64,000 nt of DNA from Flavobacteriales bacterium 33_180_T64 (GCA_002162685.1 MAAQ01000008.1:1-64000); one strand, 5' to 3'. Positions 28,560-36,904 are shown, counted from the stretch's first letter. Numbers and translations: made by a program. The notes: generated by a model not told the origin, from the sequence alone.

Positions 28560-28634
28560 AGTTAAGAGACTCATTTGCTAATTCTATAAATTTATGCAAT
28601 TATATGTAAATGAGTTATTTAAACTTATAATATA

Positions 28635-28653
28635 TGTAACCATTTTTGTTACA
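28635..28653. promoter_or_regulatory. TGTAAC inverted repeat upstream of the hybrid regulator
   Basis: TGTAAC and GTTACA face each other with 7 nt between. The minus-strand copy reads TGTAACAAAA, ten bases identical to 25488-25497 in the operon's operator. The site lies about 75 bp before the regulator start codon and may serve autoregulation. Confidence 0.5.
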
Positions 28654-29006
28654 AAATTTATAGATTATAAAAAAAAGCTGTTTTGTTGGTTTAAGCTTTA
28701 TTAAGATACGATAGACTTCATTTCATACTCATTAATTCAGAGTAAATCATTTTTTTTTTTTTTTTTTTTGATTAAAATTGATAATAAATTTAAAGACTAA
28801 AACCAGTTCTAATTGCAAGCAATTTTTAGATTTTAACAACTATATTCTGCTTACATTTTTAATCTACAAAGTGTAATTTTATTTATCTCTTTTTAATACA
28901 ATTTGTTTTTAAATAGTTCTTTTTGACTTTATTGTACAATTAGGTGAACATATATTGTTGAGAGTTTCTAAAATACTATAAAACAATGGGTTATGTGATT
29001 TTAATT
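28654..29006. other. AT-rich island end without genes
   Basis: Between the regulator's upstream region and attR I see no plausible coding frame, only AT-rich DNA with a run of 20 T (28750-28769). It probably holds the regulator promoter at its left and decayed island DNA otherwise. Confidence 0.5.
28750..28769 (+). repeat. Homopolymer of 20 T
   Basis: Twenty consecutive T in the gene-free stretch between the hybrid regulator and attR. It may be length-variable or a place of sequencing error. Confidence 0.9.
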
Positions 29007-29023
29007 AATCCTGCCACCCCGAC
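29007..29023 (+). other. Right attachment site (attR)
   Basis: AATCCTGCCACCCCGAC, identical to tRNA-Pro bases 14968-14984. The rest of the tRNA is absent here, as expected at the distal end of an element inserted into the tRNA 3' end. Confidence 0.8.
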
Positions 29024-29027
29024 TAAA

Positions 29028-29056
29028 AAAACCGAACATTTTGTTCGGCTTTTTTA
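29028..29056 (+). terminator. Probable original terminator of the tRNA cluster
   Basis: A 7-bp stem CCGAACA / TGTTCGG with a 3-nt loop, then a T run. It sits 8 bp after attR, with no gene in front of it on the plus strand. Joining attL to attR would place it directly behind tRNA-Pro. Confidence 0.75.
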
Positions 29057-29118
29057 TTTGTATGAATTTTAAGTTTACTTATAAATGAAGTGCAAGTACA
29101 AATAAAACTTTACTTTTT

Positions 29119-29595
29119 TTATTCTATTCGTTTATAATTTTCAGCATAAATTCTATTGCCATCCTCATCAATTTCTATTTGACTAAATGAATTGCCATTA
29201 ATAATGAGTTCATGCTTAAATTCTTTTTTCTCTTGAATTATTTTACTCATCATATCTGATCCATATTCTAAGACTTCAATAAGCTCAGTTCCATTTACTG
29301 TATAACTTCCATAACCAAACCATTCAGAAGAATCTGCGGGAACTTGTTTGCTCCACATTACTTTTGACGGTGTATACATTTTTACCTGTCTATAGCCTTT
29401 ACTAGTTTTAAAAGAATCTATAACCTTATTATCCATGTAATTATAATAACCAACTAATTCCCAAGTCCCTTCAAGTGGATTAGAAATTTCAGTTTCCGAA
29501 GTGGCTATTTTAGGTTCTGATACTTCTTTTTCGGGCTTTTGATTACAGGAAAAAATCAACAATATAATTAAGAGAGACGAAATTGTAGCTTTCAT
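29119..29595 (-). CDS. Lipocalin-like lipoprotein, unknown function
   Basis: 158 residues with lipoprotein signal (LLIILLIFSCNQ; Cys17). The mature part starts with the motif NPLEGTWELVGYYNYMDN, typical of lipocalin-like small beta-barrels, followed by strands such as YRQVKMYTPSKVMWSKQ, WFGYGSYTVNGTELIEVLEYG and FKHELIINGNSFSQIEID. Ligand and role are unknown. It lies just outside attR and reads toward it. It is a single gene, divergent from trxB. Confidence 0.78.
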   Translation of the reverse strand: MKATISSLLIILLIFSCNQKPEKEVSEPKIATSETEISNPLEGTWELVGYYNYMDNKVIDSFKTSKGYRQVKMYTPSKVMWSKQVPADSSEWFGYGSYTVNGTELIEVLEYGSDMMSKIIQEKKEFKHELIINGNSFSQIEIDEDGNRIYAENYKRIE

Positions 29596-29775
29596 AATGA
29601 GATGATTTTAAGACGTGAGTTACTTTAAATTTACGAAAAAACTGTCAGTATTGCTAAAATTGCCTCATCATAATGAAAATTAAATGATTACTATTCCCAA
29701 TTTATAGTATTGAGAAATCTAATGTAACTATTATAACTGTTAATAACTTTGATGTAAGTTATTATTCAAAAAACC

Positions 29776-29783
29776 TACTTTTG
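29776..29783 (+). promoter_or_regulatory. -7 element of trxB
   Basis: TACTTTTG matches TAnnTTTG exactly and lies 23 bp before the start codon. A TTTG at 29748-29751 could be the -33 element, but its 24-nt spacing is slightly long. Confidence 0.55.
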
Positions 29784-29806
29784 TCTATACTAAATTGAAA
29801 TAAAAT

Positions 29807-30784
29807 ATGTCTGATACAATAGAAAATGTAAAATGCCTTATTATTGGCTCTGGTCCTGCAGGTTATACTGCAGCAATATATGCCGCAAGAGCAAATATGG
29901 CACCTGTACTTTATCAAGGAACACAACCTGGAGGTCAATTAACAACGACTAATGATGTTGAAAATTTCCCTGGATATCCGGATGGTATTACTGGTCCAGA
30001 AATGATGATAGAATTGCAAAATCAAGCAACTCGCTTTGGTACTGACGTTCGTGATGGTTGGATTACTAAAGTTGATTTTTCAGGAGATATTCATAAAGTT
30101 TGGGTTAACGAAACTAAAGAAATTCATTGTCAGACTATAATTATATCTACTGGAGCATCTGCAAAGTATTTAGGATTAGATTCTGAACAGAAATATTTAA
30201 AATTAGGTGGAGGTGTTTCTGCTTGTGCTGTATGTGATGGATTCTTTTATAGAAACCAAGAAGTGGTTCTTGTTGGAGCAGGAGATAGTGCGGCAGAGGA
30301 AGCACATTATTTGTCAAAGCTTTGTACTAAAGTTACCATGTTAGTTCGTAGAGATGAGTTTAGAGCTTCAAAAATTATGGCTAGTCGTGTTATTAACACA
30401 CCTAATATTGAAATTCTTTACAATACCGAAACTGATGAAGTTTTAGGTGATGGTCAAGTTGTGACTGGTGTAAGAGCTTTTAATAACAAAACAGAAGAGA
30501 AATTTGAGATTCCTGCAACTGGTTTTTTTGTAGCTATTGGTCATAAGCCCAACACAGATATCTTTAAAGATTACCTTAAATTAGATGACACTGGATATAT
30601 TATCAATGTTCCTGGTACTGCTAAAACGAATGTGGAAGGGGTATTTGTATCTGGAGATGCTGCTGATCATGTGTATCGTCAAGCAGTAACTGCTGCAGGT
30701 ACAGGTTGTATGGCAGCTTTAGATGCCGAACGCTATTTGGCTGCTAAAGAATCTGATTTTGAGATTTCTACTCCTGTGTACTAA
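29807..30784 (+). CDS. trxB: Thioredoxin reductase
   Basis: 325-residue flavoenzyme that passes electrons from NADPH through FAD to thioredoxin. The FAD-binding motif is GSGPAGY (14-20), the NADPH-binding motif GAGDSAAEE (157-165), the redox-active pair Cys140-Cys143 (ACAVCDG), and the second FAD contact GVFVSGDAAD near the C-terminus. Length and order match the low-molecular-weight class. It is a single gene with a clear -7 element in front and a strong terminator behind. Confidence 0.97.
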   Translation: MSDTIENVKCLIIGSGPAGYTAAIYAARANMAPVLYQGTQPGGQLTTTNDVENFPGYPDGITGPEMMIELQNQATRFGTDVRDGWITKVDFSGDIHKVWVNETKEIHCQTIIISTGASAKYLGLDSEQKYLKLGGGVSACAVCDGFFYRNQEVVLVGAGDSAAEEAHYLSKLCTKVTMLVRRDEFRASKIMASRVINTPNIEILYNTETDEVLGDGQVVTGVRAFNNKTEEKFEIPATGFFVAIGHKPNTDIFKDYLKLDDTGYIINVPGTAKTNVEGVFVSGDAADHVYRQAVTAAGTGCMAALDAERYLAAKESDFEISTPVY

Positions 30785-30806
30785 AAAATAAATTTATATA
30801 AATAGA

Positions 30807-30838
30807 AAAATCCGAAGTTTTGAGCTTCGGATTTTTTT
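30807..30838. terminator. Bidirectional terminator after trxB
   Basis: A 10-bp stem AAATCCGAAG / CTTCGGATTT with a 7-nt loop is bounded by A and T runs. It lies between trxB and the convergent DUF2807 gene. Confidence 0.9.
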
Positions 30839-30858
30839 ATGAGTACTTCGGAACTATT

Positions 30859-31695
30859 TTACTTCTCTTTCTTCTGAAGTTTAACAGTATCCGTAAATTT
30901 ATTGATTGTTATTTTTGGGTTTCCATAAAGGTATACTTGACTAGACCCTGAAGCTTCTATGGTAATATTATCGATAACTTCGAGATAAATATTACTTGCC
31001 ATTTCAGCAATAACATTGCAGGTTTTACTAGTAAAATTTTTTCCATTAAACTGCGCATTATTATCTGTTCGCAATATTAGGTTGTCAATAAGGCCTTCAA
31101 CATCAGCACTTGTTCGTTGATATAAATCCATCTTAACTTCAGTAGCATTAATTAGTGCATCCATTTTTGTATTATCACTAATTTCAACCGTTACATTAAC
31201 AGCAGTAATGTTTAATTTTACTTTGGCTTTATCTGTGCTAATAAATTTAAAATTATCAGTTTTAATATTTAAATAAGCTCTTGATGCTCCTGTCGTTTTT
31301 AGTGAGGCATTATTTAATTCTAGAGATGTAAGAGACCTTACTTCGCCATTATCGTTGACTTCAATATCAGAAAAAGAATCACTATAATTAATTTTAATAT
31401 TTAGTTTTTTAGCTCTAATCTCTTTGGTCGTTGTTAATGTAAGTATGCTATCAATAATTTGGATATTTATATACTCATGTAGATTGTCATCCGTTTCAAT
31501 TTCTACCGATGGTTTTTTATTGTAAAATAATTCTACTTTAAAATTTTCGCCAACTACAATTTTTTTAAAATCATCGACATAAGTTTGTTTGATGGTTAAA
31601 TTTCTATCACCTTTTACTTTTTCAGCATCTTGAGCAAAACCTACTACAGTATAGCCTAAAACCATTAATAGAAATAAAGTAATGTTTTTCATCAT
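30859..31695 (-). CDS. DUF2807 (head GIN domain) secreted protein
   Basis: 278 residues with signal peptide (ITLFLLMVLGYTVVGFA-Q). The mature part is a beta-helix-like DUF2807 domain that starts with the FKKIVVGENFKVELFYNKKPSVEIETDDNLHEYI pattern and continues as many short strands with regularly spaced V/I/L residues. The fold is known; the function is not. It is a paralog of the next gene upstream, which belongs to the padR-pspC operon. A hairpin between the two means that this gene is transcribed partly or wholly on its own. Confidence 0.85.
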   Translation of the reverse strand: MMKNITLFLLMVLGYTVVGFAQDAEKVKGDRNLTIKQTYVDDFKKIVVGENFKVELFYNKKPSVEIETDDNLHEYINIQIIDSILTLTTTKEIRAKKLNIKINYSDSFSDIEVNDNGEVRSLTSLELNNASLKTTGASRAYLNIKTDNFKFISTDKAKVKLNITAVNVTVEISDNTKMDALINATEVKMDLYQRTSADVEGLIDNLILRTDNNAQFNGKNFTSKTCNVIAEMASNIYLEVIDNITIEASGSSQVYLYGNPKITINKFTDTVKLQKKEK

Positions 31696-31724
31696 TATAA
31701 ATTAAGTGTTACAACAAATATAAA

Positions 31725-31764
31725 ACAAAAACCATCCCAAACTTAGAATTAAGTTTGAAATGGT
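31725..31764 (-). terminator. Terminator of the padR-pspC-DUF2807 operon
   Basis: The minus strand forms a long stem (ACCAT and CAAACTTA arms with a small internal loop, ATTC apex) followed by TTTTTGTTTT. It lies about 36 bp after the stop of the DUF2807 lipoprotein gene. Confidence 0.75.
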
Positions 31765-31800
31765 TTCAAAACGGTTGGTTAGCTAATTGTTTTTATACTC

Positions 31801-32529
31801 TTATTGTTGTCTAATGCTACCTGAAACACCATCACTTTTATTCACAGTTTTTGGGTTTCCGTAGTATTTAATATCGCCACCACTAGTTGCATTAGCTTTT
31901 AAGTTTTCTGCTGCATAAACAGTAATATCTGCACCACTTGTTACATTAGCTGTGCACTTTTGAGCGATTAAATCTTTTGCTTTTATATCACTACCACTTG
32001 TTGCTGAAGCACTTAAGCTATGTGTTTTTCCTGATACTTTTATGTCACTTCCACTAGTTGATGCTAAGGTTGTTGATTGTGCATCAATAACAAGTTCTAA
32101 ATCAGCACCACTTGTAGTCATTAATTTGATGTCATCTGCAATAATTGTGTTTGTTGAGTATACATCGCTTCCGCTATTAGAAGCAATAAGCTTGAGATTT
32201 GTCACATTGACCATTACTTTTTTAGATTCTGATGAACTTATATTTTCATCGGCATAGATTTTTAAAACGCCTTCTTCAATTTCTGTAATAATAAGGTCAT
32301 GTAAGTTTTCGTCTGCTTGTACTTTTAGCATTGGTGTATCACTTTGAGTTAAATACACATCTAAGCCTCTACTTACTACAATTTGATTAAAATCGTCTTC
32401 AAGTGTTCGTTCTACAGTTGAGACATTTCCATTACCTGTAACTCCTGGAGATAGGTTGATGTCAAAGTTACAAGACGTAAGTAGTAAGCTTAATACTACT
32501 GCGATTGTGATTTTTGTTAATGTTGTCAT
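31801..32529 (-). CDS. DUF2807 lipoprotein
   Basis: 242 residues. The signal peptide ends in a lipobox (LLLTSCNFDIN; Cys20). The DUF2807 domain begins FNQIVVSRGLDVYLTQSDTPMLKVQADENLHDLI. The C-terminal half is a regular repeat rich in TSGSDIK and TSGADI, one copy per 18-20 residues, as expected for the rungs of a parallel beta-helix. It is the last gene of the padR-pspC unit. It probably sits on the outer membrane; function unknown. Confidence 0.87.
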   Translation of the reverse strand: MTTLTKITIAVVLSLLLTSCNFDINLSPGVTGNGNVSTVERTLEDDFNQIVVSRGLDVYLTQSDTPMLKVQADENLHDLIITEIEEGVLKIYADENISSSESKKVMVNVTNLKLIASNSGSDVYSTNTIIADDIKLMTTSGADLELVIDAQSTTLASTSGSDIKVSGKTHSLSASATSGSDIKAKDLIAQKCTANVTSGADITVYAAENLKANATSGGDIKYYGNPKTVNKSDGVSGSIRQQ

Positions 32530-32565
32530 GATTGATTTTTTTTAATTGATGAATAGTGTTATGAT

Positions 32566-33357
32566 TTATTGTTTTATAGCTTCTTCAACTATTTTGCTAT
32601 GTTCTCTTACAATGAATTTTTGAGTATTTCCTTTAGAATCTACTATAAACTCAAAAGTAAGTGGTGCTTTTTGATGCGTAAATAGCGTTTGTGATTTTGC
32701 ATAAATATCTGCTTCCATTCCTTCAGCATTAATATGTAAACCTTTTTCAGTTCTTGAAATAATAATTAAACCAGAATCTTCAGCTTGATATTGACCTAAA
32801 TAAGAATCAAGTATTACATCTGATACTTCTATGTCTTCTGCAATTGGTGTCTCTTGCATTTGATGATCAAAACTAATTACTCGTTTTAAAAACCACTGTC
32901 CGTTTTCTAAAATCCATAAGTGAGAAAATTTGGCAACACTTCCTGTAATTTCTTTTCCGTTTGTGGTTTCAAAAAACTTGTGAGTTCCATTCTGTAAAGC
33001 TCCATAGAGTTGACCATTATTTTTTAGCGGGAAAACAGCTAGACTACCGTCAACTAATTCTCGTCTTGATTTGGTTGTGTTATTAGGGTTGCAAATGCCA
33101 TTTTGCATTACTTTAATAAATGCTTCTTTTGATTCTTGCACACCAGATTTATCATGATAAAACTCAAAATCATCTGCGATTAATTGGTCAAGAAATTGTG
33201 TTTCACATTTATTAAATGAGCGTTCAAAAAGCAAACTGTCTTTTGCTTTTAAAATAGTGTAAACTTCAGAATGATCCTCTTTTTGTACATTGATATTAAA
33301 TAATATACTAAAGCATATTAAAGTAATCATGATTAATTTATAAGTTAACTGAAACAT
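32566..33357 (-). CDS. Secreted DUF4440/NTF2-like protein
   Basis: 263 residues, short hydrophobic N-terminus (LIMITLICFSILFNINVQ) likely to be a signal peptide. About residues 30-165 form an NTF2-like cone (DSLLFERSFNKCETQFLDQLIADDFEFYHDKSG, then FSHLWILENGQWFLKRVISFDHQ), matching DUF4440-type proteins. A further beta region (VSDVILDSYLGQYQAEDSGLIIISR) resembles the small C-terminal domain that follows some beta-lactamase-like and NTF2-like proteins. Role unknown. It lies 36 bp upstream of the DUF2807 lipoprotein gene and 89 bp after the pspC stop. Confidence 0.78.
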   Translation of the reverse strand: MFQLTYKLIMITLICFSILFNINVQKEDHSEVYTILKAKDSLLFERSFNKCETQFLDQLIADDFEFYHDKSGVQESKEAFIKVMQNGICNPNNTTKSRRELVDGSLAVFPLKNNGQLYGALQNGTHKFFETTNGKEITGSVAKFSHLWILENGQWFLKRVISFDHQMQETPIAEDIEVSDVILDSYLGQYQAEDSGLIIISRTEKGLHINAEGMEADIYAKSQTLFTHQKAPLTFEFIVDSKGNTQKFIVREHSKIVEEAIKQ

Positions 33358-33373
33358 TTTTTGATTGATTAGG

Positions 33374-33423
33374 GTTCAAATATTTAAAAATTGGTTGGTT
33401 AGTTGAAATTTAAATATCTGAAC
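33374..33423. repeat. 15-bp inverted repeat between pspC and DUF4440 genes
   Basis: Arms GTTCAAATATTTAAA (33374-33388) and TTTAAATATCTGAAC (33409-33423) are complementary at 14 of 15 positions around a 20-nt loop. It has no T run on the minus strand, so attenuation, mRNA processing or protein binding is as likely as termination. Confidence 0.7.
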
Positions 33424-33446
33424 CGTTGATTATTTATGATGAATTG

Positions 33447-35300
33447 TTAATTATTATTGTCTTCTGTTGTAATTTCAATACCGTCATTGTCAATGTTTAC
33501 TTTAACATCGTCGGTTTTAGCTCTTAGTCCATCACTATCAATTTGAAGACTACTATTATCAGATTTAGCTTGTAGCCCGTCCTCGTCAATTTTAAAACTA
33601 GAGTCTTCATCGTTGATATTTACTTTAACTTTGAATTCTTCATCCTCAGGACAGTCTAAACATTCGACACCATTGGAAATAATTTTAAGATGACGTTCTT
33701 CCATGTTATGGTCTAATATATCGTTGAAATAAGATTCATTACTATGAAAGTTGTACGTATTTTTATCGGCATAAAGTACAGTGCCTTCAGGTAAGTATAC
33801 TGTTATATTCACTTCTTGACCTTTACGAGATTCATCTAGTGGGATAGTTAGATAACTATCTAAAATCAGTTCTTTATCTGTTAAATTAAAGTTATAGTTA
33901 ATACGTTTAGCTCTAGTTTTAGCATCTTCAAAATCAAATCCTCTTGCGCTACGTTCAATACGTATTTTCGCAATACTATCTTTTGTAGATCTTACAATAA
34001 GTCTAACACCTCTTGAGAATAATACTTTCGTATCGCTTTCATTATAGGCAGTATCAAAACCATAACTTCTATAGTAACTGTGATTTGTATATAAATCATT
34101 ATTGTTCATTCTAATTCGAATAGTATCATTTGCAGTAATAGAGACTAGTTTTTCGGTTTTAATAACCGACCCTTCTTCTTTAAAACTTAAACCAAATCTT
34201 GCCGATAAAATGATTAATGATATAAATGAAATTAACCATAAACCTAACAACGTGTATTTAGCAATGTTACCAATAGATTTTAAATTAGTGATCAATATTT
34301 TTAATCCTAAATAGAATATAAAAAATGCTATAATCCCTATAAAGAAAAATACTAAAAGCGACATCAACCAAAGAGGGACATTAGTTGCTTCGGCAATATC
34401 AAAGAAATTAGTTCCAGGAATATGCACAGAATCGAGTAGGCTTACACTTATTAAGCTTACCACTAGAGAAACAATAGTAACAGCACCAACAAACATTAAG
34501 ATAACTCCAAAAAACTTGGCAAATAATTTTAAAAAGAACATGATAATATCACCTATAGTTTCAAAAAAGGAACTCGATGTTGATTTTATACGTTCACCTT
34601 GACGAGGTAAATCGGCTTTTTTTACACCTTCGGAAATAGAATCGGATACAGAGTCAAAGCCTTCTTTTATTTTGTCGCCATGTTTTTTTAAATCTACATT
34701 TTGAACCGCATTAGTGACACTATCAAATCCGTCTTTGATTTTTTTTTCAATGTTGGAAATATTCACTTGCTTTCCCTTCATCATTAATTTTTCTGAAGTA
34801 GTTGATGCTTCTGGAAGAAAAATCCATAGTAAGATATATAATAATACTCCTGTACCAGCACCAAAGATGAGCAGTATCCAAACTAAACGAATCCAAACCG
34901 CATCAATACCAAAATAATGACCTAATCCAGACGATACACCACCAACATATGAGTTGTCTGTATCTCTATATAGTTTTTTTGAAGTAGAGGTGCTTTTAGT
35001 ATAGGTGCGTTGAGGTTCATCTTCAAATATTTCATCGTCAACAAGGTAATCTTCAGGTTGTCCCATGATTGTAATCACATCATCAACTTCTTTATTACCA
35101 ATAACTTGTTTTTCGTTTTGAACACGTTCACTAAATAATTCTGCAATACGTGCTTCAATATCTGATATAATTTCTGATCGACCTTGAGAGTCTGTAAATG
35201 AACGTTTTATAGCCTCAAGATAGCGCTGTAATTTTAAGTATGCATCTTCATCTATATGAAAGAATATACCTGCTAAATTTATGTTGACTGTTTTATTCAT
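33447..35300 (-). CDS. PspC-domain membrane protein
   Basis: 617 residues. N-terminal region MNKTVNINLAGIFFHIDEDAYLKLQRYLEAI with the acidic helix SEIISDIEARIAELF, then a PspC domain (about 108-170; SYVGGVSSGLGHYFGIDAVWIRLVW plus a membrane span). Further spans lie near 250-360 and an extracytoplasmic C-terminal domain follows. The extreme C-terminus repeats a phrase three times: FKIDEDGLQAKSD, LQIDSDGLRAKTD, VNIDNDGIEITTE. PspC proteins respond to envelope stress. The start overlaps the upstream padR by 8 bp, so the repressor and its likely target are translationally linked. Confidence 0.9.
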   Translation of the reverse strand: MNKTVNINLAGIFFHIDEDAYLKLQRYLEAIKRSFTDSQGRSEIISDIEARIAELFSERVQNEKQVIGNKEVDDVITIMGQPEDYLVDDEIFEDEPQRTYTKSTSTSKKLYRDTDNSYVGGVSSGLGHYFGIDAVWIRLVWILLIFGAGTGVLLYILLWIFLPEASTTSEKLMMKGKQVNISNIEKKIKDGFDSVTNAVQNVDLKKHGDKIKEGFDSVSDSISEGVKKADLPRQGERIKSTSSSFFETIGDIIMFFLKLFAKFFGVILMFVGAVTIVSLVVSLISVSLLDSVHIPGTNFFDIAEATNVPLWLMSLLVFFFIGIIAFFIFYLGLKILITNLKSIGNIAKYTLLGLWLISFISLIILSARFGLSFKEEGSVIKTEKLVSITANDTIRIRMNNNDLYTNHSYYRSYGFDTAYNESDTKVLFSRGVRLIVRSTKDSIAKIRIERSARGFDFEDAKTRAKRINYNFNLTDKELILDSYLTIPLDESRKGQEVNITVYLPEGTVLYADKNTYNFHSNESYFNDILDHNMEERHLKIISNGVECLDCPEDEEFKVKVNINDEDSSFKIDEDGLQAKSDNSSLQIDSDGLRAKTDDVKVNIDNDGIEITTEDNNN

Positions 35301-35637
35301 TATTTTGTGTTTTTTCTCTTGTTACTATATTAACTGCGTTTTGTAATTCGTTCCAGGTTGTATTTAGTTCTTTTAAAAATAATTGACCTGTCTCTGTAAG
35401 ACCATAATATTTTCTTGGTGGTCCTGATGTAGATTCTTCCCAACGATAATTGAGTAATCCAGCATTTTTAAGCCTTGTGAGAAGTGGATAAATTGTCCCT
35501 TCAACCACAAGTAATTTTGCGTCTTTTAATGTGCCTAAGATTTCTGCTACATAAGCATCGTCATCTTTTAATACTGATAAAATACAGTATTCTAAAACAC
35601 CTTTTCGCATTTGTGCTTTTGTGTTTTCTATTTTCAT
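35293..35637 (-). CDS. PadR-family transcriptional regulator
   Basis: 114 residues, the small type of PadR: a winged helix (EYCILSVLKDDDAYVAEILGTLKDAKLLVVEGTIYPLLTRLKNAGLLNYRWEES...GPPRKYYGLTETG) followed by a dimerisation helix. PadR proteins of this size usually repress their own operon. It is first in the padR-pspC-DUF4440-DUF2807 unit and overlaps pspC by 8 bp, so control of this envelope operon is the natural inference. The signal is unknown. Confidence 0.92.
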   Translation of the reverse strand: MKIENTKAQMRKGVLEYCILSVLKDDDAYVAEILGTLKDAKLLVVEGTIYPLLTRLKNAGLLNYRWEESTSGPPRKYYGLTETGQLFLKELNTTWNELQNAVNIVTREKTQNNE

Positions 35638-35770
35638 AAGTCTTTTCTAATTTTTTTTAAAGGTCTTATGCTATTCGCGTCTAAGACATTTAGATCGTTT
35701 GACAATAAATGGGATGATGCTCGTGTCATACTTTAATGAGATTAAGTTTTAATAAACTGTTCGTTTTTTG

Positions 35771-35793
35771 ATTGATTGATTGATTGATTGATG
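35771..35793. repeat. (GATT)n microsatellite, about 5.75 units
   Basis: A tract of GATT units directly abuts the stop codon of the DUF4870 gene and lies about 130 bp upstream of padR. A longer tract of the same unit occurs at 45187-45221. Confidence 0.95.
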
Positions 35794-36243
35794 CTATTTT
35801 AAAAAATTGATGGTTAAAGGATATTCATAAAGTTTCCCATCTCTTGCTTTTAAACTTGCAATTACAATAAATACGAGTTCAAGTATAAATCCTACTACAG
35901 CTAAAAAGCCTAAAATACCTCCTGAGATTAATAAGAGGGGAGAGAATTCATTAACATTGATATGAAAATCATGAATACCATGAAAATCTATAAAATCTAA
36001 GCCATTAAAAACTTTAAAGATGAAAAACGGAATTGTTAGTGTTCCAATAATTAATGTATAGAGTAATATGCTTACCTGAAAATTTATGGCTTGTTTCCCA
36101 TGAGCGTCTATAAATTCTGATTTGTCTTTATTTATCATCCATAATATTATAGGTCCAATAAAGTTTCCTAATGGAATTATAAACCTACTAAAGGTTGATA
36201 AATGAATAAATGTTGCGATGTTTTTTTGATGATTGTCTAGCAT
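35794..36243 (-). CDS. DUF4870 membrane protein
   Basis: 149 residues with several membrane spans. The pattern NIATFIHLSTFSRFIIPLGNFIGPIILWMINKDKSEFIDAHGKQAINFQVSILLY is diagnostic for DUF4870 proteins (the HGKQAINFQ motif in particular). The C-terminal IVIASLKARDGKLYEYPLTINFLK is also typical. Function unknown. It lies upstream of padR in the same direction, with a (GATT)n tract between them. Confidence 0.9.
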   Translation of the reverse strand: MLDNHQKNIATFIHLSTFSRFIIPLGNFIGPIILWMINKDKSEFIDAHGKQAINFQVSILLYTLIIGTLTIPFFIFKVFNGLDFIDFHGIHDFHINVNEFSPLLLISGGILGFLAVVGFILELVFIVIASLKARDGKLYEYPLTINFLK

Positions 36244-36387
36244 GATTTTAAAGCATATAGTAATTTCTTATACAAATATATGTCTAAAAAAAGGTATTAT
36301 GTTACGCATAGTACTTTAATTTAACATAAAATTAACATATTGTGATATCAATTATTTTCAATAAATTAGCTGAAATATCTAGTAAAC

Positions 36388-36843
36388 ATGAGTATTTCAC
36401 CAAGGAAATTGAACGCATTCTTATTATTTAAATTACCATCAGCTTATTTTTGTGGTGTACGTACAATTGCACTTAATGATACCACTTGTGTGGTTTCAGT
36501 GAAGCATAGATGGTTTAACCAAAACCCTTTTAAATCTATGTTTTGGGCTGTTCAAGGCATGGCTGCAGAGCTCACAACGGGAGCTTTAGTAATGTCGAAA
36601 ATTAGAACAAGTGGTAAAAAAATATCTATGTTAGTCGCAACTAATAATGGCGCTTTTACTAAAAAAGCTATTGGTAGAATTACATTTACCTGTGACCAAG
36701 GCGCTACTATTGATCAAGCTATAAAAAAAGCAATTGAAACTGGAGAAGGACAAACCGTTTGGTTAAACTCTAAAGGAATTAATAGCGAAGGTATTCAAGT
36801 ATCCGATTTTAATTTTGAATGGACACTTAAAGTAAAAAGCTAA
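36388..36843 (+). CDS. DUF4442 (hotdog-fold) protein
   Basis: 151 residues, cytoplasmic, no signal. The length and features ([53 protein letters not shown]) match DUF4442, a hotdog-fold family related to acyl-CoA thioesterases. Thioesterase activity is a family-level suggestion only. The next gene (AIM24-like) follows after 61 bp in the same direction. Confidence 0.85.
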   Translation: MSISPRKLNAFLLFKLPSAYFCGVRTIALNDTTCVVSVKHRWFNQNPFKSMFWAVQGMAAELTTGALVMSKIRTSGKKISMLVATNNGAFTKKAIGRITFTCDQGATIDQAIKKAIETGEGQTVWLNSKGINSEGIQVSDFNFEWTLKVKS

Positions 36844-36904
36844 AACTATTGTAACAAATAGCAGGTACTATAAACATATAAGTAATCAATTAAAAAATAC
36901 AAAC

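Larger units (their letters stand above)
14985..29023. mobile_element. Degenerate tRNA-Pro-integrated genomic island (~14 kb)
   Basis: Bounded by the 17-bp direct repeats. It contains a truncated tyrosine-integrase gene beside the intact tRNA-Pro, a minus-strand operon of seven secreted or envelope proteins, a hybrid sensor/AraC regulator and an orphan T9SS tail. No relaxase, conjugation, replication or phage structural genes are present, and the integrase is broken, so the element should no longer move by itself. Outside the right repeat stands a hairpin terminator that probably once ended the tRNA transcript. The boundaries are seen directly; the mobile origin is inferred. Confidence 0.75.
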
